Assembly: GCA_001931905.2 (NCBI GenBank)
Contig: MSJI02000025.1
Coordinates: 1-39,888, forward strand
Length of the DNA stretch: 39,888 bases
Reading direction: 5' to 3'
From: Cladosporium sp. IMV 00045
Taxonomy: Eukaryota > Ascomycota > Dothideomycetes > Cladosporiales > Cladosporiaceae
Each line of letters starts with the position of its first letter. Position 1 is the first letter of the stretch. The notes below the pieces were generated by a model. The model saw only the letters and a program-made list of their open reading frames with translations. It was not told where the DNA came from and ran no database searches. Made by a program: the position numbers and the translations under genes. Positions 19,886 through 28,916 of the stretch are shown here, piece after piece.

Positions 19886-20513
19886 ATGTTTTGTACACAT
19901 TGGGCAAGAGCCTCAGAGTCCTCTTCGATGACCTACACTCCTTGTCTGTACAGCCATCTTGGACAACTCTAGATCGTGTTCCCAGTCGCCTTCTCCAACG
20001 GTCCGGTATAATCCAACCTTATTCTATCTGCATAAAACCCCGCCAGCCCATAACCTTGACAGCCACCGAGAGAGGCGTAATTGGGGACTCTTGCCTCTCC
20101 GACCTCTGTGAATATATCATCGACTCCTTCGCCCTCAGCACTGACGAGGCCGATGAGAAAGGCGTTATCTGCTGTTAATATCTCTCCACCTTCTGCGCAT
20201 ATACCATCGACTGCCCAGCCTACAACTCTAAAAAAGCCGCTGAGAGAGACGCTGTCGGAGGTCGAAGTCTCTCCGTCATCTGTGCAAATACCATCGACTC
20301 CCGATTCAAAAACAGCATGTAGGCTCGTGGAGAAACACAGGCCTTCATTCATTCAATTACCTCCCTCCGTCCCCTGCCTCCCCTCCCTCTCCCTCTTCCC
20401 CTTCCACCTCCCTCTCTCGCTGCTGCCTTCCTTCCCCTTTCCATCAACCGATTCACCCTTGTAGAGACCCATAACGCCCAAAAAAAAGCAAACAGAAGAA
20501 AAAAGAAAAAAAT
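19886..20513. other. Repeat-rich intergenic region between copy A and RdRP
   Basis: It contains an imperfect tandem repeat of about 87 bp (20038-20298), a pyrimidine-rich tract of ccctc and cttcc words (about 20360-20440) and an A-rich tract before 20513. A 127-codon minus-strand frame covers the tandem repeat, but no conserved family is recognised. Confidence 0.5.
20038..20298 (-). repeat. About 87-bp imperfect tandem repeat, three units, copy A
   Basis: On the minus strand, three consecutive units of 29 codons begin VDGICTDDGE, VDGICAEGGE and VDDIFTEVGE. The units stay in frame without stops in both copies of the block, although the ATG of the surrounding frame in A (20350-20352) is ACG in B. 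It may be a coding repeat fragment or a minisatellite with a unit length that is a multiple of three. Confidence 0.6.
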
Positions 20514-22549
20514 TTACTGACTTTGAAATTCGTCCCACTTCAGAAGTGGTCCGTAGCTGCCGAGGCCTCTCCTCATACGCTCCAATTCGTTAAGGCAAGT
20601 AGCCGCAGCGATGTACTTGAAGCTTTTCAGCTCACCAAGGCGGTAGTCGGATGCTCCTTCCTCACGGCAAGCAACCACCAGGCAGGCAATGGCGCGCGGC
20701 CACGCCTCGATCTCCCGCTCGGATATGTCGTAGAGCGCGTCCAGGTATTCGGTCTGATACATCGTATCATCGCCGTTGATGATGCGCATATTGGCGTACT
20801 CGGCAACAGCGTCGAAGCGCTCACGCATGGAGATGCTCAATTCACGCAGACTCTTCCCTGCTGGTCCGCCCTGCCTTCCCAGGATGATGCCTGCAAAAGC
20901 CCCGGTCTCGGACAGAGGGGCGTGGACCATCGGGCTGTGGGCGTAAAGGATGTCGAGAAGACTGTCTTCGTAGCCTGCACGAATGTCGCGGGCGAGATCC
21001 ATGTATCTCTCGTACAGCACGCCGTAGTGTTTGGCTTGACGTAGCACATAAGTGAACAGCTTATCAAGTAGGCTGGGGAATACTGTCAAGGTCCTGGTGT
21101 GATGATGACGCTGCATCTCTTCAACAAAGTGCTTCTCGTCGATGTTCCGGTATAGAGGTGACCGAGGACCTTCTCGCTCCTGTAAAAGCGATTGGGCTTC
21201 TTCTCTTCGTCGATGCCCTCGAATGCATCGTCATCGTCACCTCCCTCCTGCTCTTCGAAACCGAGCTCGCCATTTGAAGACATCAGAACTCGTGGGCTTG
21301 GTGCCATGAAGTCAGGGCGGAAGCGATCGTAAGGCGGAAGTGCACTCATGTCGATCGGAATGCCAGTCTTGGAATAGTCGACAGCAACAGACGCCATGTG
21401 TGCGATCTTAATGCAACCAGGATCCAGAACGCCCAGCGGTTGCTGATCAGCACGTTGAAGATGTTTGGTGCTAAGCATGTGGTGACGAAGAAGTCAGACA
21501 TGTCTTTGGTGGTTACAGGGCGGTCAGATTCGGTTGGCTTCACTCGAGGATACTCAGCAGCCGGAAAGGTATTGAGCGGACAAAGGCGGGGGTCGAAGAT
21601 GATGTGGAACGTGTCGCCATCCAGGTCACCTCCGCCCAATTGACTGGGCAAGTCTCGGGCGCCATGCTGGCTGAAAACAATCACATTGCGAAGCTGTTGG
21701 AGCGGAGAGTCTGCAGGCACGTCCACGGCGTCGACGAGTTGAACATCGCCGGGGTGCAGTGCTGGCGATCTTGCAACCAAAACGTTGTTTCGCACAAGAA
21801 GTTGCTTCCCTCCTTGTACGGAAGCGTCAAAACCATCGGGTCCAGAGTTCGCCGCCGGAACAGCTTGTCTCTCACAAAGACCTGCCCTTTCCAGAGATAT
21901 CCGGTTTCGTCAGCAACACCATAGAGCGTCATGCCATCTTTCACCGGGATTCGACCGCGGTACTTCAGATCCCGCAGCTCGGTGACGATAGCCATTTCGA
22001 TAACACTGTAGAGAAACTGATCATGGTGCTAATCGAGCCCAATTTCTCCAAGGTGCCAGATAAGGGAGGTGAGACCGGCCGACCGAGAGACGTGTGATTC
22101 GCGCAGGAACAGCCCTGTGTTGATCGACGATTCGGTCATGAAACGCAGCCTACTCATGGCTGCAGCCTGAAGATCGAAGAACACTTGCTTTGGTACTGCA
22201 AGATCTTCCAAGATCTTGATGAGAGCACGATTCAAGAACATGGGAAGTGGTTTGAACGCCGCGCCGCAGACTTCGAGCTTCCACAAGTTGGCTGTTTCGA
22301 ATTTCTTCGTGTTCGAGCGTAGACATAACTGCTGACCCGCCAGACGTGAGTCGAGCGAGACCATGCCTTTGGCACCCTGGAACCTGATCTGCAATGCGGT
22401 CGGCTTCAAGAGACGCTTCGTGCCGTAGACTCTCCACACTTTCCTCAAGAGCTCGCGAGAGATGGTGCCAACACCATCGGCGAAATCATAGCCATTGCGT
22501 GTGATGCTATCCAGTTGAACCACGCTGGAAGGTTCGACGTCGACGGTTT
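20514..22549 (-). pseudogene. RNA-dependent RNA polymerase (RNAi type), C-terminal part, broken
   Basis: Cellular RdRP of the eukaryotic quelling/RNAi family, which makes double-stranded RNA for Dicer. Visible in order: DGVGTISRELLRKVW (about 22,460), the core up to MAIVTELRDLKYRGRIPVK, VADETGYLWKGQVFV, ARSPALHPGDVQ, then the catalytic GGDLDGD (21613-21627), KTGIPIDMSALP, MAPSPR and a helical C terminus ending at 20514. Lesions: an in-frame TAG at 22029-22031; a frame shift in the linker around 21,835-21,880; a frame shift with apparent loss of about eight codons near 21,470-21,490; and an apparent 2-bp insertion (TATA for TA) at 21151-21154. Family sequence continues on both sides of each break with no fitting intron. 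The N-terminal half is missing at the assembly gap. Other genes in the window are intact, so general sequencing error is a poor explanation. Confidence 0.85.
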
Positions 22550-22569
22550 NNNNNNNNNNNNNNNNNNNN
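22550..22569. other. Assembly gap (20 N)
   Basis: Twenty unresolved bases, probably a placeholder of unknown true length. On the left is RdRP coding sequence, on the right the repeated element. Any reading frame drawn across it is artificial. Confidence 0.98.
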
Positions 22570-22872
22570 TTTTGGTAGAAAGTCAGGTTGCAAAGTTTAC
22601 TAGTGGAATGCAGCAGATCGTTGAGAGCGTATGTGGCAGCCAAGCTTTCCGACTCCATACTTACCAATCCACCCCGAATCTGAACGGCGGAATATTGTTA
22701 TTAGATTTTAATCTTGGATGCCTGCATATTTCCCATAAACTTGCGAATTTCCTAATCCCTGTCAGTGGGAGCCAAGGTTACACCAGCGAAAACCCTAACC
22801 CTAAAGGCTCGCTGGTGTAACCGGGTTATATAGCTGGTGTAACCAGGATATACCGGCTAAGGGACAGTTAGA
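22570..22872. repeat. Unclassified repeated element, copy 2 (right end)
   Basis: Identical by eye to 66-368, including the hairpin with telomere-like loop (equivalent to 22776-22822). It starts at the assembly gap and ends inside exon 2 of the copy B dioxygenase. At the junction both element copies and the intact target share aga, so the exact boundary is ambiguous by about 3 bp. Confidence 0.75.
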
Positions 22873-23601
22873 TTGTTTTTGCTTTGGTTTTCGGGGTCGT
22901 GGGCGTCGTATTTGCCGTTTGTGCTCGCTTGCCACATGTCAAAGGTGGCGTTAGGGATGGGGGAGCCAGTGTCTACGTCCTTGATCGTGCCGTGAAAAAA
23001 AGTGAGTTCGCCGTCAGCAGGCATGTTTTGAATCACGCTGGCACCGAGCTCACGGTAGGGTGTGTCCGGCGACCAGAACGGTCCAAGGATGGCGGATGAA
23101 GTCGGTGCGTGTCCTGCGTCTGTAACGACTGTATGGTTGATCTCGTCTACAAGACTGATTGTTTCGTTAGTCTCATTCCACATAGTAATTCATGAGACTT
23201 GTCTATGCACAGGGAAGAACTTACGACTCAACTCCCAGAATGTCGCAGAGTCTCCATGTCTCATTCCGGTTCTTCTGGTATGATTGCCCCAAGGAGTTGA
23301 TGTAATCGACGCCCAGCACCCACTCATCCTGCGTGAGCTCTACCTCTCGGCAGAAGTCATGCACATGTCTGATGAGAGATGTGAGGATCTCTCTGTGGCG
23401 AGGCTTGGTTTCCGGGCTCATCAGGTCGATCACCCGCTGGGTGAAGTTTGGGTCGAATTTGCTTTTGGGGCTGCCATCTGTCGTGTCGTTTGTGGTGGCA
23501 TTTGTGGTGTGGTCTGTGGTGCCATTTGTGTAAATGCCGTTTGTAGTACCATTTATGTAGGATGCGCTGCCGTTGACGCCGTTGGGTTCGTTAAAGGCCA
23601 T
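22857..23601 (-). pseudogene. Intradiol dioxygenase, copy B, truncated by element
   Basis: Same gene as 3110-4254. Exon 1 is 23601-23225, then a 69-nt intron with the same ACTAAC branch, then exon 2 from 23154. The homology ends at about 22873, where the repeated element begins. The frame runs three codons into the element and stops (NNLTVP then TAG), giving 224 aa instead of 357. Y208 remains, but iron ligands Y243, H267 and H269 are gone, so the product cannot be an active dioxygenase. The upstream part has no stop or frame shift, which suggests recent damage. The missing 3' half is not found on the other side of the gap. Confidence 0.88.
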
Positions 23602-23709
23602 CTTTGCAGGTGCTTTGGTATAGGATGTGAGAGCAAAGGGAATGTGATACTTCTTGATGTCCGAGAAGAAGAAAACAGTGCGAAGAGCAAGCAGCGAAGA
23701 TATACCCAT

Positions 23710-24009
23710 TTAATGCGCAAGGTCTCTTGCCATCTTTCTTATCCGCTCGAAGCTGATTCGCGTTGGAAGCCGTTGCGGATGAACACTTACCCGCCGACTC
23801 TCTTCCCCCTCTCCCCGCGCTGCCGCATTCCAACAGGGTTTCTTCATGCCCCATGACTGGGCAAATTGTTCGGCAATCATCAATGGCAATGACATAACGG
23901 GTACTGTTCCAACCCCGAATGTCACAAACTGCCATGCGCAGCCCGCTGCCGCATAGGGCTTTAGTGTGGTCTGATTCGCAACGAGTGCTCCTGAAGTCTC
24001 AGGTGGCAA
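23710..24009 (-). CDS. Conserved 99-aa protein, possible small membrane protein, copy B
   Basis: Counterpart of 4363-4662 with identical length. Differences are few: for example GCAWQFVTF for ACAWQFVAF, KKPCWN for KKPYLN and EESR for EENR. The hydrophobic segment is preserved. Its downstream neighbour, the dioxygenase, is broken here, so this copy may have lost its functional partner if the two act together. Family not recognised. Confidence 0.6.
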   Translation of the reverse strand: MPPETSGALVANQTTLKPYAAAGCAWQFVTFGVGTVPVMSLPLMIAEQFAQSWGMKKPCWNAAARGEGEESRRVSVHPQRLPTRISFERIRKMARDLAH

Positions 24010-24778
24010 GTCACAATCATCGATAGGCTCGAATGTCGGTTAGCGTGACCTGTAATAAGTTAATTACCCTACGCACATCCGAGCTTATCCGACTCCGTCA
24101 AACGTACAAAATCGTGTTGATGGAACAGCCGCGCGGAAGATTCAGTCTCCAATTCATCTCCGATGACTTGGCTGTAGACGTGAATTCTGCATAAGTTAAT
24201 CCTCGTTTTGTCCAGCGGGCAGAAGCGCGAGCCAGTCTCTCCAATGCTTTAAACCCTCTTCAGCTGCTGTTGCGTGGCAGCGGGTCGTTAGCACCACCCT
24301 AAGTTGAATAATTATCTTGTTAGGTATGCTTCTCATCGGTGCAACGAGTGTGATGCATGTCGCATACACGTCGATCACAGTTGCAAGAATTCTGTGAGAA
24401 TCAATTCATTCAAAATTCTCTGACTCTTTGGGTCTTTCTACAATGATCCGATTCTTTGCACTTAGCTTTTTGATGCGGCCTGTTGAGTGATCTGTGGCCA
24501 TGCGTCGTAATCTATGGAAGCATGATCGTTTAGCAGTCGCAGAGATAGTAGGCGTATCCCAGTAAAATTGGCCTACTCTCCTTCTAAGCAAAGGCTTCTG
24601 ACAATGCAATGGGAACTCAAATACTTCGAGAAGTGGCTGTTTTAGCAATGATGAATAGCCTGAACGAATGAGTTTATCAAGCTAGAGCATTGTACTCTGT
24701 ATAGATTTCTCTCCAGGCCACAATTCGAAGTCCCTCTCGATAAGCTTCAAAATTCCTTCAACATCCCGGTAATTCCTA
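24010..24778. other. Intergenic region, copy B counterpart of 4663-5406
   Basis: No intact gene. It contains a diverged version of the transporter 3' relic at about 24390-24470 (minus frame LSAKNRIIVE). Several short indels relative to copy A, including insertions near 24055 and 24190 that carry gttaat or agttaat. Confidence 0.5.
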
Positions 24779-25273
24779 TCATCCCTTGTTGATAGCATAG
24801 AGGTCATTGTTCTCGGCCGGGCAGCCAGGTCCATCAGACTCGAACTCAGCCACGCATGCACCGCCCGTATTGATAGAGATACCTTTGAAGTCGGTGCCTG
24901 AGCCCGCTTCTCCTTCGGCGAGAACGTTGCCCTCCCAGTCCTTCACAGCGCAGCTCTCTGGATTGCCGCCGAAGTCCGCCACGCAGTGGAACATAAACGA
25001 GTAATTGTCCCAGCATTCACCCACAATTTCGAAGTCGCGACCATCACTTTGAAAACAAGGGGCGTAGTCGTAAGGGTAGTCTTCGTCATAGATTGCTTCG
25101 CCGTCTTCGTTGATGATAGCGAAGCCAGTTTTGTAACCGCTTCCTCCTCCAGCGCCCTTGGGTCCAGCCATTGCGCTAAAAGATCCGGCAGACCAGACGA
25201 CTTTTAGGCGCTCAGCCTGTGCGGTCGCGGCCGCGGTGACGAGTACAAGCAAGGCGTTCTTAAAGGAAGGCAT
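24779..25273 (-). CDS. Secreted cysteine-rich protein, 164 aa, copy B
   Basis: Counterpart of 5407-5898. The signal peptide and all six cysteines are kept. One codon is inserted (CFQSDGRD in place of CFQDGRD). Substitutions are few and mostly conservative (RLKVVW for RLRVVW, CWDNYS for CWDSYS, EAGSG for ESGSG, AENND for ADDND). The intact frame suggests both copies are functional or that the duplication is recent. Confidence 0.82.
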   Translation of the reverse strand: MPSFKNALLVLVTAAATAQAERLKVVWSAGSFSAMAGPKGAGGGSGYKTGFAIINEDGEAIYDEDYPYDYAPCFQSDGRDFEIVGECWDNYSFMFHCVADFGGNPESCAVKDWEGNVLAEGEAGSGTDFKGISINTGGACVAEFESDGPGCPAENNDLYAINKG

Positions 25274-26357
25274 TGAGTGATAACGAGGAGTGTGTGTTCT
25301 TGTAAATCGTGAAGTTGAGAGCTGTATTGTCAAGACAAGAAATCGCTGCGATTAGCTGGAGGTTTTATATCTGCTGAAATCACTTCGTGAAGCATGCCTC
25401 TTTGCATGATATCATTCCGAATGATGCACCGATCATCCTGCATCTGTTCGATGACATTGTGAGTCGACGCGACTAGAGTCCTTCGCGTGTCTTGCATGAC
25501 TCTACAAATCTTGTGAAACGAGACATGTTGAAGATAGTCCGACTCATTAACCATAGCGGATACAGGCCCACCCCCTATGGGGTCTCCATGGGTGTACATC
25601 CTCCCGTCCAAGATGTGGATGTATATGACAGCAATTCAGACTGAGAGGAGGAGACTAGAGAACCGTAGGGCCATCGTCGTTGAGGCTAACGTCTCGGAAA
25701 GTGGGCATTTCGGGAAAGGATCAAGCCCATGGCGACGTGAAACCTAGGGAGAGTACCTGCGGAAAAGTCAAGGCTGAGACATCTTGGCGTGTAATAGTGA
25801 GAAGCCTCACGTCTTTTTCCAATCAGAACCACAAGAGCGAATTTTCGTACTCAACTAGTATCGGGAAGCCTATATAGCTAACGGGCTCGCTTCGTGATCG
25901 CGTATTCTTGCGAAGGCGAAAATATCGACCTCCTAGCCTTGGCAAAAATGCGAGTGTGACGTTTACGCATCCTTCGTTCATTCCTTCACGGAATTTTCCA
26001 GGCGATGCACCAACAGCCTTCCCAAGGTAACTCCTAGACCCGCTCGTCATTACGAATCGTCACCGGCGAGGCCATAGGAAGATAGAATTGGGAAATCTGA
26101 AGCTGTCAGCTCATGCTGACTTCCCTACAGAGCAATACATGTATCATCAGGAGTCTGTATAGCATTGAATCGATCATTACATGTAAGGTAATACCCTCAT
26201 AGATTTGGTTCCATAAACCCCACTTTTGCTCGTCGAATCCTCGCTGACGTGCTACGACAGCGCCAAAAAGCGTCACTCTCTCCTACTCATCAAGGAAAGC
26301 TCCTGAGGAAGTCGAGACCGATATGAGCATGATTTCATTCAAAATGTTCTGACTCTA
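25274..26357. other. Intergenic region, copy B counterpart of 5899-7009
   Basis: About 1.1 kb with no conserved frame. A TATA-like element for the secreted protein lies at 25364-25370. Relative to copy A it lacks a short stretch near 25550 (A has tggttattaacgatagcgg) and a caccaca-rich stretch near 25830. Confidence 0.5.
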
Positions 26358-28028
26358 TCATGTCTTTTCCACAATGACCTGAGTCTTCGCACTTTGGTCT
26401 TTGGGACTCTCTACGACCTTCACAGTGTGCATGTCAACATCAGCATGACTATGTCCATCAAAGATGACATCAATCTCTTCCAGGTTGAGGCCCTTTGTCT
26501 CGGCGAAGTAGAAGTACATGATCAGGAGTTCGATAAGACACCACCCAGCGGTAATGAGGTAGAAGCCCCAGCTAGACCATTCCATTGCAAATGGTATGAT
26601 GTAGGTGTTGAAAAAGGCAGCTGTGTAGCATAAGCCGTTGTACGAAGCCATGCCGCTCGCACGTAGGGAGAAAGATAGCACTTCGAGAGGATACAGGTAC
26701 GCCAGCGGTGTCCAGACGAGAGAGTAGGCGCCGTAGAAGATGAAGATCATGGCTACTTGTGCCGCGGATGCGCTCTCGTTTGATGAGCCGCCGTATTGTT
26801 TGTTGAGTACACCGACAATGATCAGAAGCAAGGCCATTATTGTTGTTGAGGTTACTAGGTGGCGTCAGTGATTTCTATTGGCATTGAGCTCGAAGACGGC
26901 GGGAGCTTACAGAATGATGGTCTACGGCCGAGCTTCTCGCACACGATGCTACCAGCAACCGCACAGAGAAGGTTGAAGACGCTAAGGCCGAGATTCACAG
27001 CTAGCTGTGTCTGGGTTCCCTCGATACCAGCTACTGTCAAGACTGTTCCGAGGTAGTACGTGATGACATTGTTTCCAGAAATCTGACAGAAGACTTTGAA
27101 TGCTGTTAGCAGTTGCGCATGATGACCAGGATGAATGAGAAATGCATACTAGAAACTGCTGCAACGATACCAAAACGCCACCTGTTTGGTCTGGTGTTTA
27201 TCAACGACTTGAAACCCGCGTTTTGAACCGTCTTCTCATATTCTAAAGTCTGAACGATTTCTTCAAGCTCAATTCTCAACAGCTCCGAAGACGTATCACC
27301 GTTGGCGTGGTACTTGAGCAGGATAGCCCTTGCTTCTTCGAGCCGGTCGTTGTACACCAGCCAACGCGGGCTTTCTGGGACGAATGGCAAGACCACAAGA
27401 CACAGGGCTGATGGTAGAAACTGCAGAAGAGAGGGCGCCCGCCAGCTCCAGGTGCTTTCGATATACTGAGTCCCGAAGGTGACGCCAGCTGCCATAACTC
27501 CACCGACATACCAAGCGGCACCACAAAGACCGGTCAGAAGGACTCTGTGGTTCGGGTGGCTTGTTTCGGATACGTATGCTGGAGCCGCGGTACTGCCGGT
27601 GGTAACGCTCATGCCGACAATGAATCTGCCAATGGAGAACATAGCGACATGAACAGCTGAGGACTGGATTGCGGCTCCCAGGATTGAAATGAGGGCGGTC
27701 ACCGCCATGGCCCACTTGCGACCCCAGCGATCGGCAAGCCATCCAGCAAATGGCGTTGCGACTACAGAGCCCAGGAACACAACAGCCACATTCAGAGACG
27801 TTGTGGCTGTGGTGAGCTCGAAGTACTCGGTGTAAGACGGCAATATTTGCAGTCCATTCTGTTCAGGTATCAGCGGGGTTAAACGGAGGCATCGTTTAAC
27901 CTCGAGCTCACCATCATAGACGAGTCATAGCCGACCGTTGCAGAGTTGAAGATGGAGATATAGCATAGCAAGGCAAAGAGGTACCAGCCATTGCCATCCA
28001 CTCGGCGTTGAGTAGTCGTGGAATCCAT
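26358..28028 (-). CDS. MFS sugar porter, four exons, copy B
   Basis: Counterpart of 7010-8680. Exons 28028-27912, 27858-27150, 27102-26911 and 26854-26358 give 504 aa with the same three introns (53, 47 and 56 nt). All sugar porter signatures are present: GYDSSMM-NGLQ, DRWGRKW, PESPRWL, GRRPSF, PLEVLSFSLRA and AETKGLNLEEI. Differences from copy A are concentrated at the N terminus (MDSTTTQRRVDG) and near the C terminus (CLIELLIMYF, HSHADVDMHTV). The protein core is almost identical, which points to purifying selection or recent duplication. Confidence 0.92.
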
Positions 28029-28916
28029 AGCGTAAGATGAATCTTGCTTTCTTTTCAGGAAATTGACGAACTGGCATGGAAGTAAGTCGTAGGGAAGGCA
28101 CACAGTTAACGAGGAAGCAGGTTCAAGATAAGCGAAGACAGTCGGGTGAGGCTGCGGCGGCTTAGCTGCATATTGCCACCCCACGGATGTCGGCAAGTGA
28201 AGTTGATGCTTTCGCAATCTGTTTGTCTCGATAGAAGCGATGAGAAGCAGTAGCTATTGTTGTCGGGACGCTAAAGATAAAAATGCGATAAGCGAGGATG
28301 TGAAGGTCCCAACGGATCAGGAAATTGTCGACTTCATCCTCGGGATCTCGCCTTCCCAGCTCTTCCTCGTCTGTCCGGGTACTCCTTGGATAGCTCATGC
28401 TTTGCGTGGTGTCAGTATATATTACTGCAGACACTGGTGCGATGCCTGGTGATATACCTGTGTAGGTGATTGGACGTTGTGTCTACTCAAGTTGACTTCA
28501 GGCCAATGGAGAAGGCAAAGTCTCCACGAGAGCGGAGAATGGGGGCGGAGAAATTCGACCCTCACGTGGTGGGACTCGCAGGAAGCTGATTAAAAAAAGA
28601 TGGGGCAAATTCGGAGAGGGCTCCCCAATGGCAACTTTCTTTCCGTAAACGGGACAAGCGTCAATAATGAAGACTTCCAGTGGATAAGCAGCAGCCAATC
28701 CTGCGAGCCCTTGCATCCGATGTCAACTTTTCGAGGCCGCCTCCTGCCTGACTCGCATCCGAGCAGTGGGACTTGGTGAGAGATAGCCGGTATGCCAAGC
28801 TCAGCGTATATGGACGAGGCAATGTGACAAGCAGGGGTTTGCATTCTGCACACAATATATGCGGTAAGACCGACTGACTGTTGAGACGAACCTCTGAAGC
28901 ATTCGGCATCACTGAG
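28029..28916. other. Divergent promoter region, copy B
   Basis: Counterpart of 8681-9564. No conserved gene. It contains small indels relative to copy A, including loss of about 30 bp around 28420-28460. Confidence 0.5.

Larger units (their letters stand above)
3522..20513. repeat. Segmental duplication, copy A
   Basis: About 17 kb that recurs in the same orientation at 22873-39888. Ten loci match in order, strand and exon structure. The coordinate offset drifts from 19,347 to about 19,376 and back to 19,334 through small intergenic indels. By eye, coding segments differ at a few per cent of sites and intergenic segments more. The left edge falls inside the dioxygenase gene, where copy B is cut by the repeated element. 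The right edge is not defined because copy B reaches the window end. Confidence 0.93.

Noticed and set aside
21835..21880. An intron explaining the first RdRP frame change
   Set aside because: The GTGAGA donor has no acceptor that both changes the frame correctly and keeps the family linker length. A simple frame shift leaves the expected spacing.
22029..22667. Continuous minus-strand frame across the N gap
   Set aside because: The N run has arbitrary length and the sequence to its right is the repeated element, so the frame continuity is accidental.
22860..22880. Helitron insertion (5'-TC end next to A, on the minus strand)
   Set aside because: At the copy B junction the minus strand reads A then TCTAACTG, which fits a Helitron 5' end, but at 368/369 the base before TC is G, so the A/T insertion rule fails there. 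No Rep/helicase sequence or CTRR end is seen.
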